Source: CAMDKS01 sp964402975
GTDB lineage: Bacteria > Bdellovibrionota_B > Oligoflexia > Oligoflexales > RGVZ01
Direction: 5' to 3'
DNA: 64,000 bases
Assembly: GCA_964402975.1 (NCBI GenBank)
Contig: CAYOEM010000002.1
Coordinates: 186,001 to 250,000, forward strand
Shown here: one piece after another, positions 47,607 through 56,303 of the stretch
Layout: every line of letters starts with the position of its first letter
Numbering within the stretch: position 1 is the stretch's first letter
Program-made: the position numbers and the translations under genes
Notes under the pieces: generated by a model
Databases searched by the model: none
Told to the model about the DNA's origin: nothing
The model's input: the letters and a program-made list of their open reading frames with translations, nothing else

Positions 47607-49070
47607 CTAAGACTTTAAATCCTCTCGCAATTTTATATTCTGGAATATCGGGAGAAACAAAGGAAAACTTGTCGAAATCCATTTAAGCCCATGAATTCTG
47701 CTCGGTTGCCCACTTAGTGTGGCGAGAATGATGGCTGACATGACCAGTCTATGATCCTGACTGCTAAATGAAAAGGCACGCAAACCCCCGCCCAGGACTC
47801 GTCTGCCGCCGTGTATTTCCAAAGACTCACCCAATACATCACAGGGAATACCGGCCTTAGTCAGGAGATCTTGAGTTTCAAGTAAGCGATCACTCTCTTT
47901 GACCCTGAGTTCAGATAGTCCTTCCAGTTTTGAGGTTCCTGCTACTAAGCCGCAAACGACTGCAAGAATTGGAATCTCGTCTATGATCGACCTCGTTTGT
48001 TCAGCACTCAAACGAACTGGAACTAAAGGAGCATCCAGATCGCGGTGAACGGTTACAGTGGCCGTCTCTTCCCCAAGACTCTCACTCGTCTCGAGGTCTC
48101 TTGTCCACTCGACGTGAACACCCATGGACATCAAGACATCAAAAAAACCGCGCCGCGTTGGATTAGTCAGCATCCGGCGCGCGACAACCTTAAGCCCTGG
48201 ATGAAGCGCGGCTAGTGCCGCAAAAAACGCAACACTCGATGGATCTGACGGAATCATGCAATTTATCGGACTTGGTCTCCAGGGGCCCGAGACCTGAACC
48301 ATCTGTCGACCAAGGTAGGTTCTACAGAAAATATTTGCGCCGAAATGCCTTAGCATTATTTCCGTATGATCTCTTGTCCCGGCTGGGAGATCTAATTGCG
48401 TCTGTCCAGCACAACCAAGGCCCGCGAGAAGTAGCGCTGATTTCACCTGCGCGGATGGTGTATTTAGATTAATCGTTCTGGGATATAACCGTTGCCCGGT
48501 TATGGTTAGTGGGAGCCGGCTGCCGTCGTTGCCGCCTGTTGAACTTTCGATATCTGCGCCCATATCCCGAAGTGGCTCAATCACGCGACCCATGGGTCTA
48601 CGTAGCATCGACTGATCTCCGGTCAACCTGACTTTAAGACCCGGCACGCCAGAAAATAAACCCGTGAGAAGCCTAGCGGCCGTTCCGCTGTTACCGACGT
48701 CTATCTCCCCGGTAGGAGATGTCCAAGTTTCGACTCCGCCAGACTCGACGACCCAACTTAAAGCTCCATCCGACGACAAAACATCCTTGATTGACACACC
48801 CAACTGACAAAATGCTTTTTTTGTTGCAAGACAGTCATCACTAACCAGCGGACGTCCAATCACAGACCTACCGGAAGCCATGCTGGCAAAAATCAAAGCT
48901 CTATGAGTCATCGACTTGTCGGAGCAAATAGGCAGCTCAAGCTCATGCGTGCCACGGGGCCAATGCTTAAGCGGTGTAACGTCACAGCTATCGTCATCAT
49001 GAAACTTTAGAAGATCAGCCACGTCTGACTTTCTTTTAGAGCCAAAAATCAGCCCTGCAAAGCTCGACAC
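47607..49070 (-). CDS. aroA: 3-phosphoshikimate 1-carboxyvinyltransferase (EPSP synthase), class II type
   Basis: AroA condenses shikimate-3-phosphate with PEP in the aromatic amino acid pathway. Conserved blocks are 'ICSDKSMTHRALIFASMASG', 'DVGNSGTAARLLTG', 'SMLRRPMGRVIEPLRDMGAD', 'SAQVKSALLLAGL' and 'TRDHTEIMLRHFGA'. The SAQVKSA and RDHTE blocks mark it as class II. The residue equivalent to E. coli Gly96 is Gly ('GNSGTA'), not the Ala of glyphosate-tolerant CP4. 'LRVKESDRL' and 'SSQDHRLVMS' complete the site. The 487-residue ORF begins with a GTG at 49070 that lacks a well-spaced ribosome site, so the first ~35 residues may be overextended. It is 13 nt from accA and 67 nt from cmk. Confidence 0.92.
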   Translation of the reverse strand: MSSFAGLIFGSKRKSDVADLLKFHDDDSCDVTPLKHWPRGTHELELPICSDKSMTHRALIFASMASGRSVIGRPLVSDDCLATKKAFCQLGVSIKDVLSSDGALSWVVESGGVETWTSPTGEIDVGNSGTAARLLTGLFSGVPGLKVRLTGDQSMLRRPMGRVIEPLRDMGADIESSTGGNDGSRLPLTITGQRLYPRTINLNTPSAQVKSALLLAGLGCAGQTQLDLPAGTRDHTEIMLRHFGANIFCRTYLGRQMVQVSGPWRPSPINCMIPSDPSSVAFFAALAALHPGLKVVARRMLTNPTRRGFFDVLMSMGVHVEWTRDLETSESLGEETATVTVHRDLDAPLVPVRLSAEQTRSIIDEIPILAVVCGLVAGTSKLEGLSELRVKESDRLLETQDLLTKAGIPCDVLGESLEIHGGRRVLGGGLRAFSFSSQDHRLVMSAIILATLSGQPSRIHGLKWISTSFPLFLPIFQNIKLREDLKS

Positions 49071-49082
49071 CCTTGCTACGTC

Positions 49083-50033
49083 TTACTGGACAACAGCGCC
49101 CATCTTAAGGAACTTATCGAACCTTTCATCGCGCAACGCGTCGGGAGACTTTTTTGAGAGTTCTTTCAGCGCCGTGACAATCTGGTTTTTCGTGCGACTG
49201 GCCGTCAGGCTTAGGTCACGATGCGCGCCACCTTCCGGCTCTTTTATGATACCGTCGATGACGCCCATACTTAGGGCATTTTTCGCGGTGATTTTTAGCA
49301 TCTCAGCAGCACGCGGAGCCTCGGCAGAATCCTTCATCAAAATCGACGCGCAACCTTCGGGAGAAATCACCGAATAGACGCCGTGTTCGAGCATGTAGAC
49401 CTTGTTGGCGACCGCAATGGCCAGGGCTCCCCCGCTTCCTCCCTCGCCTGTCACCACCGTGACCACAGGCACTCTAAGCCTTGTCATCACCATAATGTTT
49501 TTTGCAATCGCTTCACTCTGACCGCGCTCCTCGGCGTCAACTCCTGGGTACGCGCCCGGAGTGTCCACTAGCGTGACGATCGGTAGTCTAAATCTTTCCG
49601 CCATGCTCATGAGCCTCAGAGCTTTGCGGTAACCCTCTGGTCTTGGCATTCCAAAGTTTCTAAAGATATTGTCCTTGGTGCCACGCCCTTTTTGGTGCCC
49701 GATAATCATGATCGGTATGTCGTCTATCCGTGCGATACCGCCTACGATGGATTTATCGTCCAAAAAGTTCCTGTCTCCGTGCAGCTCTATGAACCCAGAT
49801 GTCATCTCGCCGATTAACTCAAGGGAATTTGGTCTTTTTGGATGGCGCGCCACTTGGGTCGATTCATAGGGCGACAGATTTGAAAAAATCTGTTGGCGGA
49901 TCGTCTTAGCCTTGCTTTCTAATTCAGCCAGCTCCCCGTCGACATTTCGCAGCTGACTTGCCGCGATTCGGCGGAGCTCATCAATACGATTTTCCAGGTC
50001 TACCAGCGGCTTCTCAAAAGGGATCACGTCCAT
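49083..50033 (-). CDS. accA: Acetyl-CoA carboxylase carboxyltransferase alpha subunit
   Basis: AccA transfers the carboxyl group from carboxybiotin to acetyl-CoA for malonyl-CoA synthesis, with AccD. The 316-residue protein has the standard order: N-terminal helices ('EKPLVDLENRIDELRRIAAS'), 'HPKRPNSLELI', 'FIELHGDRNF', 'IGHQKGRGTKDNIFRNFGMP', 'RPEGYRKALRLM', 'LVDTPGAYPGVDAEERGQ' and 'GEGGSGGALAIAVANKVYML'. The length matches the family. It is followed 12 nt later by aroA. No accD is in the window. Confidence 0.95.
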   Translation of the reverse strand: MDVIPFEKPLVDLENRIDELRRIAASQLRNVDGELAELESKAKTIRQQIFSNLSPYESTQVARHPKRPNSLELIGEMTSGFIELHGDRNFLDDKSIVGGIARIDDIPIMIIGHQKGRGTKDNIFRNFGMPRPEGYRKALRLMSMAERFRLPIVTLVDTPGAYPGVDAEERGQSEAIAKNIMVMTRLRVPVVTVVTGEGGSGGALAIAVANKVYMLEHGVYSVISPEGCASILMKDSAEAPRAAEMLKITAKNALSMGVIDGIIKEPEGGAHRDLSLTASRTKNQIVTALKELSKKSPDALRDERFDKFLKMGAVVQ

Positions 50034-50182
50034 ATCTCCCGTAAGTTTATTTTTCCCAGTATATTGAACGATTTGTCCCTCCTTGTCACGAGGGACTTGC
50101 CGTTTAAGGGCATTTCACCCCCAGATGATACCCCCAAAAAGCCCTAACCCCAAAAAATCATAAAAATTTCTGATCGGGACAG

Positions 50183-50212
50183 TTGATTTTTTAGGGGCCA
50201 TCTTGCTAAAAT
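50183..50212 (+). promoter_or_regulatory. Promoter of the IHF/HU-family gene
   Basis: TTGATT (50183-50188) and TAAAAT (50207-50212) are 18 nt apart, 47 nt before the ATG at 50260; AGAGG sits in the leader. Confidence 0.5.
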
Positions 50213-50259
50213 TAAAGAGGTTAAACCGCTAAATATTTTGGTCTTCTTGAGGTACTACC

Positions 50260-50544
50260 ATGGTCAAATCGGAACTCGTAGAAAGTTTGGCAGAACGCGC
50301 TGACATCACCCTCGCGAAGGCTGAGGAAGTTGTCGATCTATTCTTCAACTCCGTTGCTGAGACACTTTGTCGTGGAGACAGAGTTGAGATCAGAGGATTT
50401 GGCGCATTCACCGTGCGTGAGTACAAAACCTACGAAGGCCGAAACCCGAAAACGGGCGAGAAGATTGTTGTTCCTCCGAAACGCCTTCCATTCTGGAAGA
50501 CCGGTCAGGAGTTGAAGCAACGCGTAGATTCCGCATTCGCCTAA
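50260..50544 (+). CDS. IHF/HU-family DNA-binding protein
   Basis: This 94-residue protein bends DNA as a dimer. It has the family plan: two N-terminal helices ('KSELVESLAERADITLAKAE'), strands 'DRVEIRGFGAFTVREYK', then the minor-groove arm 'GRNPKTGEKIVVPPKRLPFW', with the intercalating proline inside the RNPKTGE loop, and a last helix. The arm sequence and the length look more like an IHF subunit than HU. No partner subunit is in the window. A perfect terminator follows the stop. Confidence 0.92.
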   Translation: MVKSELVESLAERADITLAKAEEVVDLFFNSVAETLCRGDRVEIRGFGAFTVREYKTYEGRNPKTGEKIVVPPKRLPFWKTGQELKQRVDSAFA

Positions 50545-50580
50545 GACCTTAACGGAACATATCCTTCTAAATACATTCAA

Positions 50581-50613
50581 AACACCCAGGAGATACTCCC
50601 GGGTGTTTTTTTT
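50581..50613 (+). terminator. Rho-independent terminator of the IHF/HU-family gene
   Basis: AACACCC...GGGTGTT with an inner GGAG/CTCC pairing and a short loop is followed by a T8 tract. Confidence 0.85.
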
Positions 50614-50657
50614 GCGGGCCAACTGCCACTTGGTTCGGCCTATCACTTTGTGGGGTC

Positions 50658-50686
50658 TTGACAGACCTCCCCCCCGGTCTGATATT
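50658..50686 (+). promoter_or_regulatory. Promoter upstream of the FmdB-family gene
   Basis: A perfect TTGACA (50658-50663) and GATATT (50681-50686) are 17 nt apart, 43 nt before the ATG at 50730. Confidence 0.5.
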
Positions 50687-50729
50687 GGGAGCGCTCGAAT
50701 GTGTTACTGATTCACCGAGGATTTAGACG

Positions 50730-50981
50730 ATGCCTATCTACGAATACCAATGTGACGCATGCCAAAAGATCACTGAAGTCATGCAAAAAGCATCTGACCC
50801 GTCACCTAGCTCCTGCGATACTTGTGGAAAGGGGCCTATGGTCAAGCAGCTGAGTTTGTCGGCATTTGCCCTCAAGGGATCGGGATGGTACGTCACCGAT
50901 TTTAAAGGTGGACAGTCCAGCAAACCCGCCACAGACACCCCAAAATCAGAGTCCGCCCCGAAGGCCAGCGATCCATCTTAA
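50730..50981 (+). CDS. FmdB-family zinc ribbon protein
   Basis: This 83-residue protein begins 'MPIYEYQCDACQKITEVMQK', the family hallmark, with two CxxC pairs (Cys8/11 and Cys29/32) that form a zinc ribbon. 'QLSLSAFALKGSGWYVTDF' is the conserved C-terminal segment of the family, and the rest is a disordered Ser/Pro/Lys tail. FmdB proteins are proposed regulators, but their role is unsettled. Confidence 0.9.
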   Translation: MPIYEYQCDACQKITEVMQKASDPSPSSCDTCGKGPMVKQLSLSAFALKGSGWYVTDFKGGQSSKPATDTPKSESAPKASDPS

Positions 50982-51080
50982 TCATCAGTCTAATGATTTC
51001 AATGATTTGAGCACATTCCATTAAATATTGATCTTTACCTTAAAATCCGTCATAATCTGGCTGTTTTTTATGAGGTTTTT

Positions 51081-52472
51081 ATGCCGCGCCTAAGGAACTG
51101 CTCTGTGACGGTGAGCCAAGGACTATTGTTCTTGGCTGCCATGTTGCTTTTTGGCGCTTGCGGCGAAATTCAAAAACTAACCAGGACAGAGGATGATGCT
51201 CCTTCTTCTGAAGTTACAAGAAAGGCAGAAAGCGACGACCCCGCCTACCATGCCGGCCTTCTGAACACAGGCCAACTGCTCCAAAACATCAACATGGCGT
51301 CTTGGATCCAGCGAGGTTTCCACGGACGTTCGCAAACGATCGCGATTTTAGATAATGGATTTGCAGGTCTCAGCGTATCCCGCGGAAAGCACTTGCCGCC
51401 AGACCTGTCGGTATTCAAAGGACCAATCGATAACGAAGGTGAAACTCTACACGGGACAAAGTTAGCTGAAGTTATTTTTGCTATGACGTCTGGTTCGCCG
51501 AACTGGAGTGAGCGCAGTCAGCATCCCAACATCAAACTTTACAATGCCAATGGTTTTACTAATTTTTCAGCGGCCGTAGACCAAGCCATCAAAGATCGAG
51601 TCGATATGATTGTGTACTCGCAGGTTTGGGAGTTCGGCGGAAATTTTGACGGTCGTGGATTTATCAATGCTGCCGTCAACAAAGCAACAAGTGCCGGCAT
51701 TCTTTGGATCAATGCGGCTGGTAACTATGCGACAAGCTCTTGGCAAGGCCCGCTTATTCCTAACCCTGACTACACGGCGCGTCTCCCCTTCGAGAGTCGT
51801 TATGTGCGCATGGTCGTTAACGAACCCTCAACGCCCGTCAAAATAATACTATCTTGGAACGATTTCTCTGATTCGAAAGACTGGAGAACCACGCGTAATC
51901 TTGATCTCGTTTTGCTTGACCGCAATGGCCGTGAAATTGCGTCTGCTCGAAAAATTCAGGACGGAATTGACCACGGAAGAAGCCCGGATTACAGCGCGCA
52001 CGCTAGAGAGTCCCTTGAAACAACCCTTGAGCCGGGGATTTACCTCCTGCGCGTTGATATTCGAAGCAACAATTTTGATATGAATTCCAGGATTCGCATC
52101 GCTGCCAACGGCCCGGATATTTCCTTTGTCGATCAATCAACGGACGCATCCATCATGATACCCGCCGATAATCCGACCGTTTTGACTGTTGGCGCCAGTG
52201 ACGATTCGTCGAGCTCCTTCGGACGCACATCAGGAGGCGCTCAAAAACCCGAGGTGCTCGCGCCATCAATCCTGCAGTTTGAGAACGAGATCTCATTTCA
52301 AGGTAGCAGCTCTGCAGCCGCTGTGGCAGCGGCCGCTATCGCCGTGTTCAGAGATGCCTGTGGATCCGTAACGAGAAACCTTCTGGTGCAGAGAATCAAC
52401 GATGGTTTCTTGTCACAGGCCTCTAACTATAGCCGAGTTTTATGGCTTCCACCATCCGGACAGTGCCGCTGA
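51081..52472 (+). CDS. Subtilisin-like (S8) serine protease lipoprotein with domain insertion
   Basis: This 463-residue protein has a lipoprotein signal ending 'LLFGAC' (Cys27). The complete catalytic set is visible: Asp91 ('AILDNGF'), His124 ('LHGTKLAEVI'), oxyanion Asn215 ('NAAGNYA') and Ser410 ('GSSSAAAVAAA', where the usual GTSxAxP is altered to SS and ends in Ala). Between Asn215 and Ser410 is a beta-sandwich (~240-345: 'VKIILSWNDFSDSKDWRTT', 'NLDLVLLDRNGREIA', 'YLLRVDIRS') like the accessory jelly-roll domain of other subtilases, but inserted inside the catalytic domain. This makes it a likely cell-surface or periplasmic protease. No propeptide domain was recognised. It is convergent with the 52477 gene. 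Confidence 0.85.
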   Translation: MPRLRNCSVTVSQGLLFLAAMLLFGACGEIQKLTRTEDDAPSSEVTRKAESDDPAYHAGLLNTGQLLQNINMASWIQRGFHGRSQTIAILDNGFAGLSVSRGKHLPPDLSVFKGPIDNEGETLHGTKLAEVIFAMTSGSPNWSERSQHPNIKLYNANGFTNFSAAVDQAIKDRVDMIVYSQVWEFGGNFDGRGFINAAVNKATSAGILWINAAGNYATSSWQGPLIPNPDYTARLPFESRYVRMVVNEPSTPVKIILSWNDFSDSKDWRTTRNLDLVLLDRNGREIASARKIQDGIDHGRSPDYSAHARESLETTLEPGIYLLRVDIRSNNFDMNSRIRIAANGPDISFVDQSTDASIMIPADNPTVLTVGASDDSSSSFGRTSGGAQKPEVLAPSILQFENEISFQGSSSAAAVAAAAIAVFRDACGSVTRNLLVQRINDGFLSQASNYSRVLWLPPSGQCR

Positions 52473-52476
52473 GCCT

Positions 52477-53790
52477 TCAGTGTGCAACGCCATACTTATT
52501 CTTCACATCTTGCCAAACACTTTTGTCGATATTCTGAGTCGATAGCCATTCTTCTGCCGTTTTACGGACAAGCTGACTACTATCAAATGAACCAGCCACC
52601 ATGAAAACATCACGAACATCGGAAGACTCGCGCGCAATTACGCGTAAAGCCTGAACCCGGCCACTCGCGTCGAGATGCTTCAGCGATGCCCGAGCCACAT
52701 AGAAACAACCTACGCTGCATGGTGATTTTTCAAATCGCTTGAAAAATCGCGCTCTGAGCTCACTGTGGGTTTTCCCAAGTGCCTGACGAACATCGTCATC
52801 AGTGATCTCGTCTCCCATATCGGCGAGAGCAATCAGGGCTCGCATGCGAATCCAAAATTTTTTTGAATCCAACGCCTGACGCAGCAGTTCTTCGCTGCCT
52901 GGAGCTTTTGCCGCAGCCAAATCAAGGACCGTCTTATATCTTTGATAGTTGAATTCATGTGACAATCCAGCTTTGAAGCTCGATTCTTCATCCGTACTGA
53001 GTGATTTACCAAGCGCCGGCAAATCCCCGCCCATTTCGTTCTTGACGAGTTTCCATAGCCCTTCTGAACCGTTAACATCTTCTGTCGCTTGCACGTCAGG
53101 ACCCGAAGCGCCAACAGCATCTCGCGGCAGGATCGGCGGCGCAGGTGCGACCGCGTTTTCCGATTTTTTTTCTGGACCTGGAGATGAAGCTGATCCAGAT
53201 GGCGCAACTACAGAAGGCTGATTGTTGGCGATGTTTTCCGTGGTTTTGGCTCCATGCTCTCCCAGTTCGGTCTCCGGGGAATCATCAGCCAGACCTAGAA
53301 TCGCCAAAATATTTGACGCGTCACCAGTGGCGTACCATGCATATGCCGTTAAACAGCCTGCAACCAACACTACAGCAGCCAATACTTGAATCAATGCAGA
53401 GGGTTTTTTGGTCTTTACTAGTTTCACATCCTCGGTAAACACATTTTGATAGCCGATCGTGGGCATATTCTGGTTTGTGTCGCCGAATGATGAACCATGG
53501 CCACTTTGACTGTTAAAAGTTCCACCGGCCAAGTCAAACTGAGGCTCCCCCGGGGATGAAACTGCCGACTGCGGTCCTGCTGATGCACCAAGATCAATCA
53601 AAGGAGCATGGGAAGCTCCCGCTCCCTGAGCAATCCTAAGCCCGGGGCCGCTGGAATTTTCAAAACTCAGGTCAACAACCTGAGTCATGTCTCCTTTTTG
53701 ATCCTGCCCAACTGCCATAACTCCGCGCCCCATAATCGAACACCTGCCGGGAATGGCTGGTGAATCACGGGCTTTTTCGGTCATCGCCAA
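52477..53790 (-). CDS. Membrane-anchored protein with HEAT-like C-terminal domain
   Basis: This ORF of up to 437 residues begins at a TTG (ATG at 53784). The true start is uncertain because ATGs at 53733 and 53688 have better-looking upstream purines. Residues 1-130 are low-complexity (Gly/Ser/Pro/Ala). One membrane segment lies at ~132-153 ('ALIQVLAAVVLVAGCLTAYA'), then a Pro/Ala-rich linker. From ~265 to the end come paired helices resembling HEAT/armadillo repeats ('LLRQALDSKKFWIRMRALIA', 'DDDVRQALGKTHSELRARFF', 'ASGRVQALRVIARESS'). The cytoplasmic face carries the N-terminal part, and the HEAT part is extracytoplasmic if positive-inside holds. The function is unknown. Confidence 0.65.
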   Translation of the reverse strand: MAMTEKARDSPAIPGRCSIMGRGVMAVGQDQKGDMTQVVDLSFENSSGPGLRIAQGAGASHAPLIDLGASAGPQSAVSSPGEPQFDLAGGTFNSQSGHGSSFGDTNQNMPTIGYQNVFTEDVKLVKTKKPSALIQVLAAVVLVAGCLTAYAWYATGDASNILAILGLADDSPETELGEHGAKTTENIANNQPSVVAPSGSASSPGPEKKSENAVAPAPPILPRDAVGASGPDVQATEDVNGSEGLWKLVKNEMGGDLPALGKSLSTDEESSFKAGLSHEFNYQRYKTVLDLAAAKAPGSEELLRQALDSKKFWIRMRALIALADMGDEITDDDVRQALGKTHSELRARFFKRFEKSPCSVGCFYVARASLKHLDASGRVQALRVIARESSDVRDVFMVAGSFDSSQLVRKTAEEWLSTQNIDKSVWQDVKNKYGVAH

Positions 53791-53887
53791 GAGATCTTTA
53801 GATCTAATAGTTCAAGGCCTAGACCATGTGGGGGATAACCCATTGAAGGGCTTTAATAATTTATTTGTCTGATATCTAAAATTTCTC

Positions 53888-53916
53888 TTGAAAGTCAAAG
53901 GCCTAGCAGCTAAAAC
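53888..53916 (+). promoter_or_regulatory. Candidate promoter of fusA
   Basis: TTGAAA (53888-53893) and TAAAAC (53911-53916) are separated by 17 nt, 137 nt before the fusA ATG; other signals could be closer. Confidence 0.4.
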
Positions 53917-54053
53917 ACGAGGCCTCGATTTATATTGCTCGGTTTTAGACCCCTGGTCGGCTGGTTCTAATATCCTCCGCGGTCTTCTAAAACTCAGCCC
54001 TCGAGTTTGGGCGCTTAGAATTAACCAAATGAACTACTGAAGGGGTAGCTCGC

Positions 54054-56150
54054 ATGTCAAAAAAACTAGACCTCTACCGCAATATCGGAATCTCCGCACA
54101 CATCGACTCAGGTAAGACAACATTGTCTGAGCGTATTTTGTTTTACTGCGGTCGAATCCACAAAATTGAAGAAGTTCGCGGCGGCGGTGACGGTGCGACG
54201 ATGGACCACATGGAGCTCGAAAAAGAGCGTGGTATTACCATTACCTCGGCTGCTACGACCGTTGCTTGGAAAGACATCACCGTTAACCTCATCGACACCC
54301 CAGGTCACGTGGACTTCACCGTTGAAGTAGAGCGCTCACTCCGCGTTCTTGACGGCGCTGTCATGGTTCTTTGCGGCGTCTCGGGCGTTCAGTCGCAGTC
54401 GATCACTGTTGACCGTCAGATGAAACGCTATAACGTTCCATGCGTAGCGTTCATCAATAAGCTTGATCGCCAGGGCGCAGATCCTTACCGCGTGACTGGA
54501 GCTCTTCGTGAAAAATTGGCTCACAACGCCGTGATGGTTCAGATCCCTATTGGCGCTGAAGCCGATCTAAACGGTATTATCGATCTTGTGAAAATGAAGG
54601 CATACTATTTTGATGGCGCCAAAGGCGAAAACGTTCGCGAAGAAGCCATTCCTGCTGACTATAAATCGAAGGCCGAAGAATATCGTAACGCCATGCTCGA
54701 CTCCGTCAGCATGTTCAGCGACGACATGATGAATCTCATGCTCGAAGAAAAGCCGGTCCCCGTTGATTTGATTCAGAAGACCATCCGTAAGGCATGTATT
54801 GCACGAGAGATGACTCCTGTATTCTGTGGATCCGCCTATAAGAATAAGGGCGTCCAGCTTCTTCTCGATGGCGTTCGCGCGTATCTTCCTAGCCCACTTG
54901 ACCGTAAGTATTTCGGTTACGACAACGAGAAAAAAGAAAAAGTTGAAGTGTTCTCTGATCCATCCAAACCTCTGGTTGCGATGGCGTTTAAAATTGTCGA
55001 CGAAACCTTCGGACAGCTCACCTACACCAGGATCTATCAAGGTACTTTGAAAAAAGGCGACACCTGCTTCAATCCGCGTATGGGCAAATCTCAACGCATC
55101 GGCCGTATCGTGCGTCTTCACTCCAACTCAAAAGAAGAAATTGCTGAGGCCTCTGCGGGCGACATTATCGCCATGGTCGGCGTGGACTGTGCCTCTGGTG
55201 ACTCGTACTGCGACGAGAACATTAATATCTCCATGGAGTCCATTTACGTTCCTGAGCCAGTTATCGAGCTAGCTCTTAAACCAGCAAAGCAAGACGACTT
55301 GGTCAAAATCTCGAAAGCTCTAAACCGCTTCATGAAAGAAGACCCGACGTTCCGCGTACGCGTTGACGAAGAGTCCAACGAGACCATCATCAAAGGAATG
55401 GGAGAGCTTCACCTTGAGATTTACGTTGAGCGTATCAAACGTGAATACAAAGCAGAAGTGATTGTCGGTCAGCCTAAGGTTAACTACCGTGAAGCACCGG
55501 GCAAAGCCTCAACCTTCGACTACAAGCACAAGAAACAAACTGGTGGTTCTGGTCAGTATGCTCACGTTGTGGGTACACTCACTCCACTTCCTGAGGACAG
55601 CGAAGTCACATTTGTCTTCAATAACAAGACTGTCGGTGGATCTGTTCCTAAGGAATTCATCCCAGGCGTTGAAAAAGGTCTCAAAGAAGCGATCGACAAA
55701 GGACCTTTGGCTGGTTGTCAGGTGATTGGTTGTCAGATCGATCTTATCGACGGTGGCTTTCACCCGGTTGACTCCTCGGAAATGGCCTTCAAGATTGCTG
55801 CTCGTGCGGCGTTCAAAGAAGCTTTCCTGGCCTCCAAACCAGTGCTTCTTGAGCCGATCATGCGTGTTGAAGTCGAAACCCCGGTTGAGTTCCAAGGCCC
55901 CGTTCAAGGTGACCTTTCAAGCCGCCGCGGACTTCTACTAGGATCTGACATGCGTGACGACTATGCGGTTATTATCGCCGAAGTTCCGCTGTCCGAAATG
56001 TTTGGTTACTCCACGGACGTTCGCTCCAAGACACAAGGTAAAGCAGGCTTCTCCATGGAGTTTGCCCGCTATAAACCAGTGCCAACGAACATCCAGGAGC
56101 AAGTCTCAGCCAAGCACCGCGAAGAGCAAGCTAAGGGCAACAAAGAGTAA
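54054..56150 (+). CDS. fusA: Elongation factor G, mtEFG1/spdEFG1-type
   Basis: EF-G is the GTPase that drives ribosomal translocation. The 698-residue protein has all five domains and G motifs AHIDSGKT (15-22), 'DTPGHVDF' and 'NKLDR'. The G1 Ser in AHIDSGKT (Ala in ordinary EF-G) and the switch-1 sequence 'GATMDHMELEKERGITI' are features of the mtEFG1/spdEFG1 group. In that group translocation is separated from ribosome recycling, which a second EF-G-like protein performs (known for mitochondria and Borrelia). The gene is alone rather than in the rpsL-rpsG-fusA-tuf operon. A terminator follows at 56170. Confidence 0.94.
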   Translation: MSKKLDLYRNIGISAHIDSGKTTLSERILFYCGRIHKIEEVRGGGDGATMDHMELEKERGITITSAATTVAWKDITVNLIDTPGHVDFTVEVERSLRVLDGAVMVLCGVSGVQSQSITVDRQMKRYNVPCVAFINKLDRQGADPYRVTGALREKLAHNAVMVQIPIGAEADLNGIIDLVKMKAYYFDGAKGENVREEAIPADYKSKAEEYRNAMLDSVSMFSDDMMNLMLEEKPVPVDLIQKTIRKACIAREMTPVFCGSAYKNKGVQLLLDGVRAYLPSPLDRKYFGYDNEKKEKVEVFSDPSKPLVAMAFKIVDETFGQLTYTRIYQGTLKKGDTCFNPRMGKSQRIGRIVRLHSNSKEEIAEASAGDIIAMVGVDCASGDSYCDENINISMESIYVPEPVIELALKPAKQDDLVKISKALNRFMKEDPTFRVRVDEESNETIIKGMGELHLEIYVERIKREYKAEVIVGQPKVNYREAPGKASTFDYKHKKQTGGSGQYAHVVGTLTPLPEDSEVTFVFNNKTVGGSVPKEFIPGVEKGLKEAIDKGPLAGCQVIGCQIDLIDGGFHPVDSSEMAFKIAARAAFKEAFLASKPVLLEPIMRVEVETPVEFQGPVQGDLSSRRGLLLGSDMRDDYAVIIAEVPLSEMFGYSTDVRSKTQGKAGFSMEFARYKPVPTNIQEQVSAKHREEQAKGNKE

Positions 56151-56169
56151 TGATTTGATTAATCGATTG

Positions 56170-56208
56170 AATCCCAGCACCCAAAAAAGGGGCTGGGATT
56201 TTTTCTTT
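56170..56208 (+). terminator. Rho-independent terminator of fusA
   Basis: AATCCCAGC (56170-56178) pairs with GCTGGGATT (56192-56200) and is followed by TTTTCTTT. Confidence 0.88.
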
Positions 56209-56303
56209 AGGGGCAAAAAATTAGCATTACCATGCCCCCAAAAACTCAGGCATAATAGTTGCAACAACAATTCTTGATTCGACTACTGCCTGCGGGGGAA
56301 TGC

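Noticed and set aside
47607..49070. Class II EPSP synthase as a glyphosate-resistance gene
   Set aside because: The residue corresponding to the tolerance-conferring Ala of CP4 is Gly here, so tolerance cannot be claimed from sequence.
54567..55121. 184-codon minus-strand ORF inside fusA
   Set aside because: Antisense shadow of a highly conserved, codon-biased gene; no start signal or motif.
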